Made by a program: the position numbers and the translations under genes. DNA of 35,369 bases from Alistipes sp. (GTDB lineage Bacteria > Bacteroidota > Bacteroidia > Bacteroidales > Rikenellaceae): positions 1 to 35,369 of the forward strand of contig JAFTVW010000006.1 in NCBI GenBank assembly GCA_017465605.1, written 5' to 3'. The notes beneath the pieces are model-generated. The model worked only from the letters and a program-made list of their open reading frames with translations. It had not been told where the DNA came from and did no database searches. Below, piece after piece: positions 8,069 to 16,972 of this stretch; position 1 is the first letter of the stretch; every line of letters begins with the position of its first letter.

Positions 8069-8263
8069 TTAACATTTAGGGTTCTTTTGACGCAGAATTG
8101 TCAGCATACGAGCTATATCTCTGCGAGACTTTTTAATTATCGAAGGATTCTCAACAGGTGATACTGCGTGCTGCACCTTCAAGCTAGCGAGCTTCGCCTT
8201 CTCTGCATCGATGCGCTCCTGCAAATCCTGAACTGACATATCCTTTATTTCAGCACTTTTCAT
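8069..8263 (-). CDS. rpmC: 50S ribosomal protein L29
   Basis: 64 residues from the ATG at 8263 ([20 protein letters not shown]). The two-helix pattern and the [17 protein letters not shown] end identify L29, which lies at the tunnel exit near the docking site of trigger factor and SRP. A TTG four codons upstream would extend it but is not needed. It follows rplP by 19 nt. Confidence 0.95.
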   Translation of the reverse strand: MKSAEIKDMSVQDLQERIDAEKAKLASLKVQHAVSPVENPSIIKKSRRDIARMLTILRQKNPKC

Positions 8264-8282
8264 CTTTATTCTCAATTAAGGA

Positions 8283-8702
8283 TTATTCAACGTAGTCACG
8301 TCTTACAATAAACTTAGTTGTAATAGGCAACTTTTGTGCGCCCAGACGGAGTGCCTCCTGTGCAATCTCCAAGGGTACACCCTCGGCCTCGAAGAGGATA
8401 CGTCCCGGTGTAACGGGAGCTACGAATCCTTCTGGATTACCCTTACCCTTACCCATACGTACCTCAGCGGGCTTCTTTGTGATGGGCTTATCGGGGAAGA
8501 TTCGAATCCAAATCTGTCCCTCACGCTTCATATAACGTGTAATGGCCTGACGAGCTGCCTCGATCTGACGACCTGTGATCCAGGTCGATTCAAGTGCCTT
8601 GATTCCGAATGAACCGTATGCAAGCTGGTTTCCTCTCTGAGCGAAACCCTTCATACGACCCTTCTGCATTCTTCTAAACTTGGTCTTTTTTGGCTGTAAC
8701 AT
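8283..8702 (-). CDS. rplP: 50S ribosomal protein L16
   Basis: 139 residues. [48 protein letters not shown] and [22 protein letters not shown] are conserved L16 blocks near the A-site tRNA and the peptidyl transferase centre. It is placed between rpsC (28 nt) and rpmC. Intact. Confidence 0.97.
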   Translation of the reverse strand: MLQPKKTKFRRMQKGRMKGFAQRGNQLAYGSFGIKALESTWITGRQIEAARQAITRYMKREGQIWIRIFPDKPITKKPAEVRMGKGKGNPEGFVAPVTPGRILFEAEGVPLEIAQEALRLGAQKLPITTKFIVRRDYVE

Positions 8703-8730
8703 AATGTCTTTTCGCTTTAAAAGGTCCTAC

Positions 8731-9465
8731 TTACTTGTTGTTATTACGTCTTTTACGGGGTGCGCCCTTGCCGCCACGGTGCTGCTGTGAGCCACCCTGC
8801 TGCTGCGACGCTGCGCCCTGAATCTCAAACAGGTCACGCTTGCCGTAAACTGTTCCGTGGCAGATCCAAGTCTTGATACCGAGGATACCTACCTTTGTAA
8901 GTGCCTCTGCCAAGCAGTAATCTACATCTGCACGGAATGTGTGAAGAGGAATACGACCCTCCTTTATTGTCTCTGAACGAGCCATCTCGGCGCCGCCTAC
9001 ACGACCCGAAATCTGTACCTTGATACCCTCTGCACCCATACGCATTGTTGATGCGATAGTTGTCTTGATGGCACGGCGGTAAGATACACGGCCCTCCAAC
9101 TGACGAGCGATATTGTTGGCAACGATAACAGCATCAACCTCTGGACGCTTTACCTCGAAGATATTGATCTGTACCTCCTTGCCTGTAAGCTTCTTCAACT
9201 CCTCTTTGAGCTTGTCAACCTCCTGACCGCCCTTACCGATGATGATACCGGGGCGAGCTGTTGAGATGGTTACTGTTACAAGCTTCAATGTACGCTCGAT
9301 GATAATCTTAGAAATACTTGCCTTGGCCAAACGGACATTCAAGTACTTACGAATCTTAGCGTCTTCTACCAATTTCTCTGAGAAATCCTTACCACCATAC
9401 CAGTTAGAGTCCCAACCTTTGATGATACCAAGACGGTTTGCTATTGGATTTACTTTCTGTCCCAT
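8731..9465 (-). CDS. rpsC: 30S ribosomal protein S3
   Basis: 244 residues. The N-terminal KH domain carries [14 protein letters not shown] (the GxxG loop); the C-terminal S3 domain contains [35 protein letters not shown]3 forms the mRNA entry channel with S4 and S5. The last ~30 residues ([28 protein letters not shown]) form a low-complexity basic tail longer than in E. coli. It starts 4 nt after the rplV stop. Confidence 0.97.
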   Translation of the reverse strand: MGQKVNPIANRLGIIKGWDSNWYGGKDFSEKLVEDAKIRKYLNVRLAKASISKIIIERTLKLVTVTISTARPGIIIGKGGQEVDKLKEELKKLTGKEVQINIFEVKRPEVDAVIVANNIARQLEGRVSYRRAIKTTIASTMRMGAEGIKVQISGRVGGAEMARSETIKEGRIPLHTFRADVDYCLAEALTKVGILGIKTWICHGTVYGKRDLFEIQGAASQQQGGSQQHRGGKGAPRKRRNNNK

Positions 9466-9469
9466 TTGC

Positions 9470-9880
9470 TTAGTTATTTTCTGAGGTTACCATTTTATCT
9501 ACTACGATGGTTACGTGGTTTGAACGCTTACGAATGCGGTGTGCGCGACCCTGTGGAGCGGGTTGAATGCGCTTGAGCATACGGCCTCCATCGACCATAA
9601 TCTCCTTAACACACAATGTAACGTCCTCCAAACGCTCGTTCTCGTTCTTAGCCTCCCAGTTAGCGATTGCTGACTTGAGGAGCTTCTCCAAACGGATAGA
9701 TGCCTCCTTCTTTGAGTAACGAAGGATACCCAGTGCCTTATTAATCTCTACACCGCGAATGATATCTGCTACCAAGCGCATCTTGCGGGGAGAGGTAGGG
9801 CAATCACGCATAATAGCGATTGCTTTCTGCTTCTTCTCAGCCTTTAATTTCTCGGCTCTTATTGCTTTTCTTGCACCCAT
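9470..9880 (-). CDS. rplV: 50S ribosomal protein L22
   Basis: 136 residues. The globular part ([27 protein letters not shown]) is followed by the hairpin that reaches into the exit tunnel ([33 protein letters not shown]). A basic extension of about 20 residues precedes the conserved start. No deletion is seen in the hairpin loop associated with macrolide resistance. It starts 7 nt after rpsS. Confidence 0.97.
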   Translation of the reverse strand: MGARKAIRAEKLKAEKKQKAIAIMRDCPTSPRKMRLVADIIRGVEINKALGILRYSKKEASIRLEKLLKSAIANWEAKNENERLEDVTLCVKEIMVDGGRMLKRIQPAPQGRAHRIRKRSNHVTIVVDKMVTSENN

Positions 9881-9887
9881 TGTCTAA

Positions 9888-10157
9888 CTATTTTTTCTTG
9901 TTACCTGCGTGACCACGGAAATTGCGGGTTGGAGCGAACTCGCCCAATTTGTGACCCACCATATTCTCTGTTACATATACGGGAATAAACTTATTTCCGT
10001 TGTGGACAGCGATTGTCTGACCTACGAAGTCAGGCGAAATCATACTTGCTCGTGACCAAGTCTTAATGACTGTCTTCTTGTTTCCCTCTGCCTGAGCTAC
10101 AACCTTAGCTTCGAGCTTGGGATCAATGAATGGTCCTTTTTTTAATGAACGGCTCAT
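9888..10157 (-). CDS. rpsS: 30S ribosomal protein S19
   Basis: 89 residues. [66 protein letters not shown]-type blocks identify S19, which pairs with S13 in the 30S head. It follows rplB by 17 nt. Intact. Confidence 0.97.
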   Translation of the reverse strand: MSRSLKKGPFIDPKLEAKVVAQAEGNKKTVIKTWSRASMISPDFVGQTIAVHNGNKFIPVYVTENMVGHKLGEFAPTRNFRGHAGNKKK

Positions 10158-10174
10158 TATGATACTCTATTTAA

Positions 10175-10999
10175 TTATTTTTTACGCTTTGAAATAATAA
10201 ACTTAGAGGTTGTCTTCTTAGGATTACGAGTCTTATAACCCTTAGCCAACAATCCCTTGCGTGAACGAGGATGACCTCCCGAAGCACGGCCTTCACCACC
10301 ACCCATTGGGTGATCTACGGGGTTCATCACTACGCCTCGGTTGTGAGGACGACGGCCCAACCAACGGCTGCGACCTGCCTTACCTGAGCTTTCGAGGTTG
10401 TGATCTACGTTAGATACAACTCCTACTGTTGCACGGCAAGTTACGAGTACCATACGAGTCTCACCTGAAGGCAACTTGATGATAGCGAATTTTCCTTCGC
10501 GTGCCAAAAGCTGAGCATACGAACCGGCTGAACGTGCCATTGCGGCACCCTGACCGGGGTAGAGTTCAATATTGTGCACCACAGTACCCAATGGAATCTC
10601 GCTCAAAAAGAGTGTATTTCCAACCTCAGGTGCTACGCCTGCGCCGCTCATCACGGTCTGGCCTACCTGCAAGCCGTTAGGTGCGATGATATAGCTCTTC
10701 TCACCATCGGCATATACTATAAGTGCGATACGTGCTGTACGATTTGGATCGTACTCAATAGACTTCACAGTTGCTGCAATACCGTCCTTGGCGCGCTTGA
10801 AGTCAACGTTACGGTACATCTGCTTGTGACCACCACCAATGTAGCGTACGGTCATCTTACCTGTATTGTTACGGCCACCAGAGCTCTTCTTAGGGCTAAG
10901 CAACGACTTCTCAGGTGCTGTGCGAGTTACCTCGTCGAATGTACCAATAATCTTATGTCTTGTACCAGCTGTTACTGGCTTAAACTTTCTTACTGCCAT
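10175..10999 (-). CDS. rplB: 50S ribosomal protein L2
   Basis: 274 residues. L2 is a primary 23S rRNA binder needed for subunit joining and peptidyl transfer. The N-terminal OB/SH3 region ([19 protein letters not shown]) and the C-terminal [25 protein letters not shown] are clear. The position that is the second His of HPHGGGEG in E. coli is Met here, which I believe is usual in Bacteroidota. It starts 5 nt after rplW. Confidence 0.97.
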   Translation of the reverse strand: MAVRKFKPVTAGTRHKIIGTFDEVTRTAPEKSLLSPKKSSGGRNNTGKMTVRYIGGGHKQMYRNVDFKRAKDGIAATVKSIEYDPNRTARIALIVYADGEKSYIIAPNGLQVGQTVMSGAGVAPEVGNTLFLSEIPLGTVVHNIELYPGQGAAMARSAGSYAQLLAREGKFAIIKLPSGETRMVLVTCRATVGVVSNVDHNLESSGKAGRSRWLGRRPHNRGVVMNPVDHPMGGGEGRASGGHPRSRKGLLAKGYKTRNPKKTTSKFIISKRKK

Positions 11000-11004
11000 A
11001 GTTC

Positions 11005-11295
11005 TTAGATGTTACTGTAAAAATCTATCTTATCTCCATCCTTCAAGGTTACGATTGCCTTCTTGAAGTTATTAGTGCGACCCTCCAAGAGACCTGCCTT
11101 GGTGTAACGGCTTTTGAGCTTACCCATATAACGGATAGTGTTTACATCGGTAACGACTACGTTGTACATCTGCTCTACGGCGTTACGAATCTGCAGCTTG
11201 TTAGCTCGTACGTCAACGATAAAACCGTAGCGGTTCAGTTTCTCGCCCTGAATCGTCATCTTCTCGGTCAAAATAGGCTTAATAATTACTTCCAT
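11005..11295 (-). CDS. rplW: 50S ribosomal protein L23
   Basis: 96 residues. [14 protein letters not shown] and [31 protein letters not shown] mark L23, which sits at the tunnel exit and docks trigger factor and SRP. It lies 13 nt after rplD and 5 nt before rplB. Intact. Confidence 0.97.
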   Translation of the reverse strand: MEVIIKPILTEKMTIQGEKLNRYGFIVDVRANKLQIRNAVEQMYNVVVTDVNTIRYMGKLKSRYTKAGLLEGRTNNFKKAIVTLKDGDKIDFYSNI

Positions 11296-11308
11296 CTTTC
11301 TTTCGTTT

Positions 11309-11935
11309 TTAAGCTAACATTACATTCAATACATTTTCTGCACCCTCTACCATTACCAATACATTGGCATTCATCACCTCATAAGTGTTGATGTTGGCTG
11401 CCAAGATAGGCTTAATTGAGGGGATATTGCGGCATGACAACTGAAGATTTACATTGCCCTCCGGCAGGACAAGCAACACCTTCTTGTTGGCTACCTTCAA
11501 AGCCTCAGTCAAAGCTACTACCTGCTTAGTCTTTGGAGCCTCCATTTGGAGATTCTCGATTACGCTGATAGCACCTGCCTGTGCCTTGTAAGTAAGTGCG
11601 CTACGGCGTGCCAATCGCTTGAGCTTCTTGTTAAGCTTGAAGCTATAATCGCGTGGTACTGGACCGAAGATACGGCCACCACCTGGAAACAAAGGTGACT
11701 TGATGCTACCGCAACGTGCACCACCTGTACCCTTCTGACGCTTAAGCTTACGAGTAGAACCTGCTACCTCGTTACGCTGCTTAGCCTTGTGAGTTCCCTG
11801 ACGCTGATCAGCCAAATACTGCTTAACGTCGAGGTAGATAGCGTGGTCATTAGCCTCCACGCCGAAGACTGCATCCGAAAGGACTACCTTACGACCAGTC
11901 TCTTGTCCTTGTGTGTTCAAAACAGCTAATTCCAT
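11309..11935 (-). CDS. rplD: 50S ribosomal protein L4
   Basis: 208 residues from the ATG at 11935 ([19 protein letters not shown]). A TTG four codons upstream would overlap rplC and is not used. The tunnel loop ([32 protein letters not shown]) is intact. In E. coli, L4 represses its own S10 operon; no equivalent leader structure could be recognised here. It starts 1 nt after the rplC TAG stop. Confidence 0.96.
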   Translation of the reverse strand: MELAVLNTQGQETGRKVVLSDAVFGVEANDHAIYLDVKQYLADQRQGTHKAKQRNEVAGSTRKLKRQKGTGGARCGSIKSPLFPGGGRIFGPVPRDYSFKLNKKLKRLARRSALTYKAQAGAISVIENLQMEAPKTKQVVALTEALKVANKKVLLVLPEGNVNLQLSCRNIPSIKPILAANINTYEVMNANVLVMVEGAENVLNVMLA

Positions 11936-11936
11936 A

Positions 11937-12551
11937 CTACTTCTCAATTGTTAAATAAGCACCCTTAGCCCCGGGAATTGAACCCTTAACCAAAATAAGG
12001 TTGTTCTCGGGAATTACCTTTAATACTTTGAGGTTAAGAATCTTAACCTGATCACCACCCATACGGCCGGCCAAACGCTTGCCTTTGAATACGCGTGATG
12101 GATAAGACGAAGCACCAAGTGAACCTGGCTTACGCTGACGGTTGTGCTGACCGTGAGTCTGACCACCCACACCACCAAAACCGTGACGCTTTACTACGCC
12201 CTGAAAGCCTTTACCCTTAGAGATCCCTGTTACGTCAACCCAGTCCTCCTCTGTGAACATATCAACGGTCAAAGTATCACCAAGGTTCACCTCTGGCATC
12301 TCCTTAAATTCAGCCATCTTGCGCTTGGGAGTTGTGCCCGCTTTCTTGAAGTGACCTAACAAACTGTTGCTGGTGTGCTTTTCACTCTTGTCGTCATAGG
12401 CAATCTGAACAGCCTCGTAAGAATCCTTCTCGAGGGTCTTGATTTGCGTAACTACACACGGACCAGCCTCAATGACAGTGCATGGTATATTCTTACCCTC
12501 GGCACTGTAAACGGAAGTCATTCCGATTTTCTTTCCAATTAGTCCTGACAT
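11937..12551 (-). CDS. rplC: 50S ribosomal protein L3
   Basis: 204 residues. [28 protein letters not shown] and [33 protein letters not shown] identify L3; the last block carries the extension that reaches the peptidyl transferase centre and the glutamine methylation region. It ends in TAG (11937-11939), showing that amber is a genuine stop in this genome. It is separated from rpsJ by an unusual 218-nt spacer. Confidence 0.97.
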   Translation of the reverse strand: MSGLIGKKIGMTSVYSAEGKNIPCTVIEAGPCVVTQIKTLEKDSYEAVQIAYDDKSEKHTSNSLLGHFKKAGTTPKRKMAEFKEMPEVNLGDTLTVDMFTEEDWVDVTGISKGKGFQGVVKRHGFGGVGGQTHGQHNRQRKPGSLGASSYPSRVFKGKRLAGRMGGDQVKILNLKVLKVIPENNLILVKGSIPGAKGAYLTIEK

Positions 12552-12769
12552 TTTTCTGTCGAATTACGTTTGTTAAATTAAAAGTGATTTGTGTTTATAA
12601 TAAATATATGTATATTCATTTTCATTACCCCAAACTCTCACCTGCTGAACTCCTCTTCCTCCTCTTAATCAAAGGCCTCGATTCTCATTTTGGCTGCTCG
12701 TTTGGGACCGCACAACCCTGGGGCGCAACAAATCAATGCGCCCCACGTTGGCTATATTTTAGCTTAATA
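12552..12769 (-). other. rpsJ-rplC spacer with a strong stem-loop
   Basis: On the minus strand the spacer holds a perfect 9-bp stem (12719-12745), a purine-rich tract containing AGGAGG (around 12645-12670) and an AT-rich run up to the rplC ATG. A TATATTTA sequence near 12600-12608 is one base off the -7 box, with TTTG 22 nt upstream, so a secondary promoter is possible but weak. No ORF is supported. Confidence 0.5.
12719..12745 (-). promoter_or_regulatory. Perfect 9-bp stem-loop downstream of rpsJ
   Basis: TGGGGCGCA and TGCGCCCCA flank a 9-nt loop. No T tract follows, so it is not a standard terminator. It could be an RNase processing or RNA stability element, or a protein-binding leader for rplC. 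Confidence 0.55.
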
Positions 12770-13075
12770 TCAGACCTTAATCTCAACCTCTACGCCTGAT
12801 GGAAGCTCCAACTTCATCAATGCGTCGATTGTCTTGGGTGTTGACGAATAGATGTCGATAATACGCTTGAAAGTGCAGAACTGGAACTGCTCACGAGCCT
12901 TCTTGTTTACGAAAGTAGAGCGGTTAACCGTAAAAATCTGCTTGCGTGTTGGCAGGGGTACCGGACCGCTTACCATAGCATCGGTAGCCTTCACTGTCTT
13001 CACGATCTTCTCAGCCGACTTGTCAACCAAGTTGTGGTCGAAAGATTTAAGCTTAATTCTAATCTTCTGGTTCAT
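12770..13075 (-). CDS. rpsJ: 30S ribosomal protein S10
   Basis: 101 residues with the S10 pattern [54 protein letters not shown] and the [11 protein letters not shown] end. S10 also serves as NusE in transcription antitermination with NusB. It lies 14 nt after fusA. In this cluster the S10 and str parts are joined, so no separate S10 promoter is evident. Confidence 0.97.
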   Translation of the reverse strand: MNQKIRIKLKSFDHNLVDKSAEKIVKTVKATDAMVSGPVPLPTRKQIFTVNRSTFVNKKAREQFQFCTFKRIIDIYSSTPKTIDALMKLELPSGVEVEIKV

Positions 13076-13089
13076 ATTGTTTACTCTTA

Positions 13090-15198
13090 TTATTCTAAAT
13101 CCTTACGTTTGCCGCTCTTCTCGATGATCTCCTTTGCCAAGTTAGCAGGAACCTCCTCGAAGTGCGAGAACTCCATAGATGATGTTGCACGGCCTGATGA
13201 AATGGTACGCAATACTGTTACATAACCAAACATCTCTGAAAGGGGAACCTTGGCCTTAACCACGCGGGCTGTACCCTTAGACTCCATACCCTGAATCTGA
13301 CCGCGACGCTTGTTCAAATCACCGATGATATCACCCATATTCTCCTCAGGAGTTACAACCTCCACTGACATAACGGGCTCCATAATTACTGAACCTGCCT
13401 TTGGAGCTGCCTGACGGAAACCGTTGCGGGCGCAAATCTCGAATGAGAGCTGGTCTGAATCGACTGGGTGGAAAGAACCATCTTTCAAGGTAACCTTCAT
13501 CGCGTCGATTGTGTAGCCGGCCAAAGCACCATTTGCCATAGCTGACTCGAAGCCCTTCTGAACTGCGGGGATAAACTCCTTAGGAACGTTACCACCCTTA
13601 ACCTCGTCAACGAATGTAAGACCTGTCTTACCCTCCTCTGCGGGACCAATCTCGAAGATGATATCGGCGAACTTACCACGACCACCAGTCTGCTTCTTGA
13701 ATACCTCACGGTGCTGAACAGTCTGAGTAAGAGCCTCCTTGTAGTTAACCTGAGGTGCACCCTGATTGATCTCTACACCGAACTCGCGACGCAAACGGTC
13801 AACGATGATATCCAAGTGGAGCTCACCCATACCGCTGATGATAGTCTGACCAGACTCCTCGTCGGTACGAACTGTAAATGTTGGATCCTCCTCTGCGAGC
13901 TTAGCCAATGCGATACCGAGCTTATCCAAATCCTTCTGAGTCTTAGGCTCAACTGCAAGACCGATAACGGGCTCGGGGAATGTCATCTGCTCCAATACGA
14001 GTGGTGCGTTCTCTGCTGTAAGAGTATCACCTGTGCGAATCTCCTTGAAACCTACTGCTGCGCAGATATCACCTGCCTCAACACGCTCCAAAGGATTCTG
14101 CTTGTTAGCGTGCATCTGATAGATACGGCTGATACGCTCACGCTTACCGCTACGTGCGTTCAAAACGTATGAGCCAGCGTCCAATGCTCCTGAGTAAACA
14201 CGTACGAATGCCAAACGACCTACGAAAGGATCGGTTGCAATCTTAAATGCCAATCCGCAGAATGGCTCTGACACACTAGCCTGACGTGTCTCTGTCTCGT
14301 CAGTCTTAGGGTTAACACCCTCAACTGCGGGAACGTCCAATGGAGATGGAAGGAACGCCATAATATAATCGAGCAACTTCTGTACACCCTTGTTGTGGAA
14401 TGAAGAACCACACATCATAGGTACCAATGACATATTCATTGTTGCTGTACGGATAGCTGCGATAAGCTCATCGGGAGTGATTGAATCGGGATCCTCGAAG
14501 AACTTCTCCATAAGAGCATCGTCAGTTGCTGCAACCTCCTCGATAAGCTTTGCACGCCACTCGGCTGCCTCAGCCTTCATATTCTCGGGAATCTCTTTAA
14601 TCTCGAAGTTATCGCGAACGGTCTTGTCGTCGTAGTAGTAGATTGCATTATTATATATAAGGTCAATCAAACCCTCGAACTTATCCTCAACACCGATAGG
14701 CAATACTACGGGAAGAGCAGTTGCTCCGAAGTGCTCCTTAATCTGAGCGCAAACTGCCAAGAAGTCAGCACCTGTACGGTCCATCTTGTTAACGTAACCG
14801 ATACGAGGAACGTTGTACTTATCAGCCTGACGCCATACTGTCTCTGACTGAGGCTCTACACCGCCCACTGCACAGAAAGTTGCAACAGCACCGTCCAAAA
14901 CACGCAATGAACGCTCTACCTCTACGGTAAAGTCAACGTGTCCCGGAGTGTCAATCAAGTTGATCTGATACTGGTTGCCTTTGTAGTTCCAGAACGCTGT
15001 TGTAGCGGCAGAAGTGATGGTAATACCACGCTCCTGCTCCTGAGCCATCCAGTCCATTGTGGCCGAACCCTCGTGAGTCTCACCAATCTTGTGGGTCTTA
15101 CCCGTATAGAAAAGGATACGCTCTGAGGTCGTTGTCTTACCGGCATCGATGTGAGCCATGATACCGATATTACGAGTATATTTAAGATCTCTTGCCAT
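13090..15198 (-). CDS. fusA: Translation elongation factor G
   Basis: 702 residues. The GTPase domain has the P loop [14 protein letters not shown], switch [10 protein letters not shown] and [10 protein letters not shown]; later blocks include GMGELHLDI in domain III and the domain IV region [14 protein letters not shown] drives translocation and, with RRF, ribosome recycling. It is cotranscribed with rpsG upstream (16 nt) and rpsJ downstream. Length and motifs are those of the main housekeeping copy. Confidence 0.98.
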   Translation of the reverse strand: MARDLKYTRNIGIMAHIDAGKTTTSERILFYTGKTHKIGETHEGSATMDWMAQEQERGITITSAATTAFWNYKGNQYQINLIDTPGHVDFTVEVERSLRVLDGAVATFCAVGGVEPQSETVWRQADKYNVPRIGYVNKMDRTGADFLAVCAQIKEHFGATALPVVLPIGVEDKFEGLIDLIYNNAIYYYDDKTVRDNFEIKEIPENMKAEAAEWRAKLIEEVAATDDALMEKFFEDPDSITPDELIAAIRTATMNMSLVPMMCGSSFHNKGVQKLLDYIMAFLPSPLDVPAVEGVNPKTDETETRQASVSEPFCGLAFKIATDPFVGRLAFVRVYSGALDAGSYVLNARSGKRERISRIYQMHANKQNPLERVEAGDICAAVGFKEIRTGDTLTAENAPLVLEQMTFPEPVIGLAVEPKTQKDLDKLGIALAKLAEEDPTFTVRTDEESGQTIISGMGELHLDIIVDRLRREFGVEINQGAPQVNYKEALTQTVQHREVFKKQTGGRGKFADIIFEIGPAEEGKTGLTFVDEVKGGNVPKEFIPAVQKGFESAMANGALAGYTIDAMKVTLKDGSFHPVDSDQLSFEICARNGFRQAAPKAGSVIMEPVMSVEVVTPEENMGDIIGDLNKRRGQIQGMESKGTARVVKAKVPLSEMFGYVTVLRTISSGRATSSMEFSHFEEVPANLAKEIIEKSGKRKDLE

Positions 15199-15214
15199 TT
15201 AACTCTCTGTTTTA

Positions 15215-15691
15215 TTAGAATCTGAAGTGTGCAAACGCCTTGTTAGCCTCCGCCATACGATGCATCTCCTCCTTACGCTTGAATGCAGCACCCTGCTGGT
15301 TGTAGGCATCAACAATCTCCGATGCGAGCTTCTCTGCCATTGACTTGCCGGCGCGCTTACGCGAATAAAGGACAAGGTTTTTCATTGAAATTGAAACTTT
15401 GCGCTCCGGTCTAACCTCCATAGGTACCTGGAATGTTGCACCACCGATGCGCTTTGACTTAACTTCGACTTGGGGTGTGATATTCTCAAGAGCCTGTTTC
15501 CAGATTTCCAGCGGAGATTTATCAGCATCCTTCATCTTCTTGCTTACCAACTCCAAAGAATCATAGAAGATGGTGTAAGCAATACTCTTCTTTCCATCCA
15601 GCATCAAATTGTTCACGAAACGAGTTACCTCAACATCGTTGAACTTAGGATCCGGAAGTAGAATTCGCTTTCTAGGCTTAGCTTTTCTCAT
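15215..15691 (-). CDS. rpsG: 30S ribosomal protein S7
   Basis: 158 residues starting [19 protein letters not shown] and containing [26 protein letters not shown]7 nucleates the 30S head and lines the E site. In E. coli it autoregulates the str operon. It follows rpsL by 31 nt. Confidence 0.97.
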   Translation of the reverse strand: MRKAKPRKRILLPDPKFNDVEVTRFVNNLMLDGKKSIAYTIFYDSLELVSKKMKDADKSPLEIWKQALENITPQVEVKSKRIGGATFQVPMEVRPERKVSISMKNLVLYSRKRAGKSMAEKLASEIVDAYNQQGAAFKRKEEMHRMAEANKAFAHFRF

Positions 15692-15722
15692 TTTGTTTTC
15701 CTGATTTAGTTCTGTTTAATTT

Positions 15723-16106
15723 TTACTTCTTTGCAGCCTTGGGACGCTTAGCACCGTACTTAGAACGACGCTGACGACGACCATCTACACCTGCTGAATC
15801 CAAAGCACCGCGTACTAAGTGGTAACGTACACCTGGGAGGTCCTTAACACGACCACCGCGTACCAACACAATTGAGTGCTCCTGCAAGTTGTGACCTTCA
15901 CCGGGGATGTAGGCGTTGACCTCCTTGCCATTGGTCAATCTTACACGCGCCACCTTACGCATAGCCGAGTTCGGCTTCTTTGGGGTCGTAGTGTACACAC
16001 GGGTACATACGCCACGACGCTGGGGACACGCTGCGAGTGCTGGAGACTTACTCTTATCCTCCATGCTAACTCGACCGTTTCTTACTAACTGTTGAATAGT
16101 TGGCAT
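15723..16106 (-). CDS. rpsL: 30S ribosomal protein S12, first gene of the cluster
   Basis: 127 residues. [37 protein letters not shown] and [26 protein letters not shown] are diagnostic. Both lysines at which streptomycin resistance usually arises (in PKKPNSA and GGRVKDLPG) are unchanged. The Asp in VKDLPG is the known RimO methylthiolation site. A promoter box lies about 70 nt upstream, so this is the lead gene. Confidence 0.98.
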   Translation of the reverse strand: MPTIQQLVRNGRVSMEDKSKSPALAACPQRRGVCTRVYTTTPKKPNSAMRKVARVRLTNGKEVNAYIPGEGHNLQEHSIVLVRGGRVKDLPGVRYHLVRGALDSAGVDGRRQRRSKYGAKRPKAAKK

Positions 16107-16175
16107 TGTAAAAACTTTTGTCCTTTAAACTTGTTAATAATCAATATCCGTTATCAAAACGTCCATTTCGGACTG

Positions 16176-16206
16176 CAAAGGTAATGAAAAAATTTTATTA
16201 ACACTA
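16176..16206 (-). promoter_or_regulatory. Promoter of the ribosomal cluster
   Basis: Minus-strand TACCTTTG (16176-16183) fits the -7 box TAnnTTTG, followed by GCAGT where transcription would start. The -33 region reads GTGTTA, a weak match, with an A/T-rich stretch upstream. Predicted leader to the rpsL ATG is about 65 nt. Confidence 0.65.
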
Positions 16207-16807
16207 TATATATGACTCTTTTTTCGGCATTTTTCAGCATTTTAGCCTATTTCCGATTCTTTTTACTTATGGTTTTTACGAAATTATAAGCATTTATTTA
16301 TACACAGGCGATTAATAGCATATTTTTCAGCGTCTTAACGTTTTGTTAACATTGGGGTTAGGAAACAATATTTCACCTCCAAAAACGCCCCAAAATTGAT
16401 ACAAAAAACCTCAAAAAAGAAAAACTCAACAGATAAAAAACTATGTGAAAAAGTATCAAAAAACGCTTGCAAACAAGACGACAAGAGAACACCGAAAACA
16501 AACAAAAAAGAGGAGTAAAAGTCCAATAAATGGAGGGTGAAAACTCTCGAAAATTCACAATAAAAGATGGGTAACAGTAGTCCAAAATTTGAGAAAATCA
16601 AACACCAAACAGAGACAAATTGGGCTAAATTTGGGGCAAATTCACGATATATCTTCGCACTTAAACACAGCAAAACTTTCTTCTAAGAATCGGGTTGCAC
16701 GTTATCGGATTGTAATCCACTACGCCAAAACAAAAGAAAAAACATCATTTTTTCAGCACGCAAGAGAAAATATTTGCAACCCAATAGGGGATTAATCAAC
16801 AATAAAT

Positions 16808-16838
16808 TTTGAACTGCGGTCAAGTTATTATATATTTG
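16808..16838 (+). promoter_or_regulatory. Promoter of leuS
   Basis: TTTG (16808-16811), 19 nt, then TATATTTG (16831-16838): a match to both boxes of the Bacteroidota primary sigma factor consensus with ideal spacing. The start point should be near 16843, leaving a leader of about 130 nt. No T-box was recognised. Confidence 0.8.
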
Positions 16839-16972
16839 CAAATTGAATTTTTATATATAATAAGGTGCAGGTGGGTACGCGCGTATATACGCACACACGA
16901 AACGACTGTTCGCTTGCAATAACCACCAATCCTCAACCCGACAGAAAACAATAAACAAAAACATATAGAGAA

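Larger units (their letters stand above)
16107..16972. other. Divergent AT-rich intergenic region between rpsL and leuS
   Basis: 866 nt without a supported gene. The rpsL end carries that gene's promoter, the leuS end its promoter and a leader of about 130 nt with a GCGTATATACGC palindrome near 16878. Between about 16375 and 16540 the plus strand is strikingly A-rich with several A5-A6 runs, giving Phe-rich open frames on the other strand that look like compositional artefacts. No tRNA or known small RNA was recognised. Confidence 0.6.

Noticed and set aside
10574-11008. 144-codon plus-strand frame across rplB
   Set aside because: Fully antisense to L2; Cys- and Leu-rich shadow translation, no start context.
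16335-16673. 112-codon minus-strand frame rich in Phe, Leu and Ser upstream of rpsL
   Set aside because: Arises from A-runs on the opposite strand; the apparent membrane segments are compositional.
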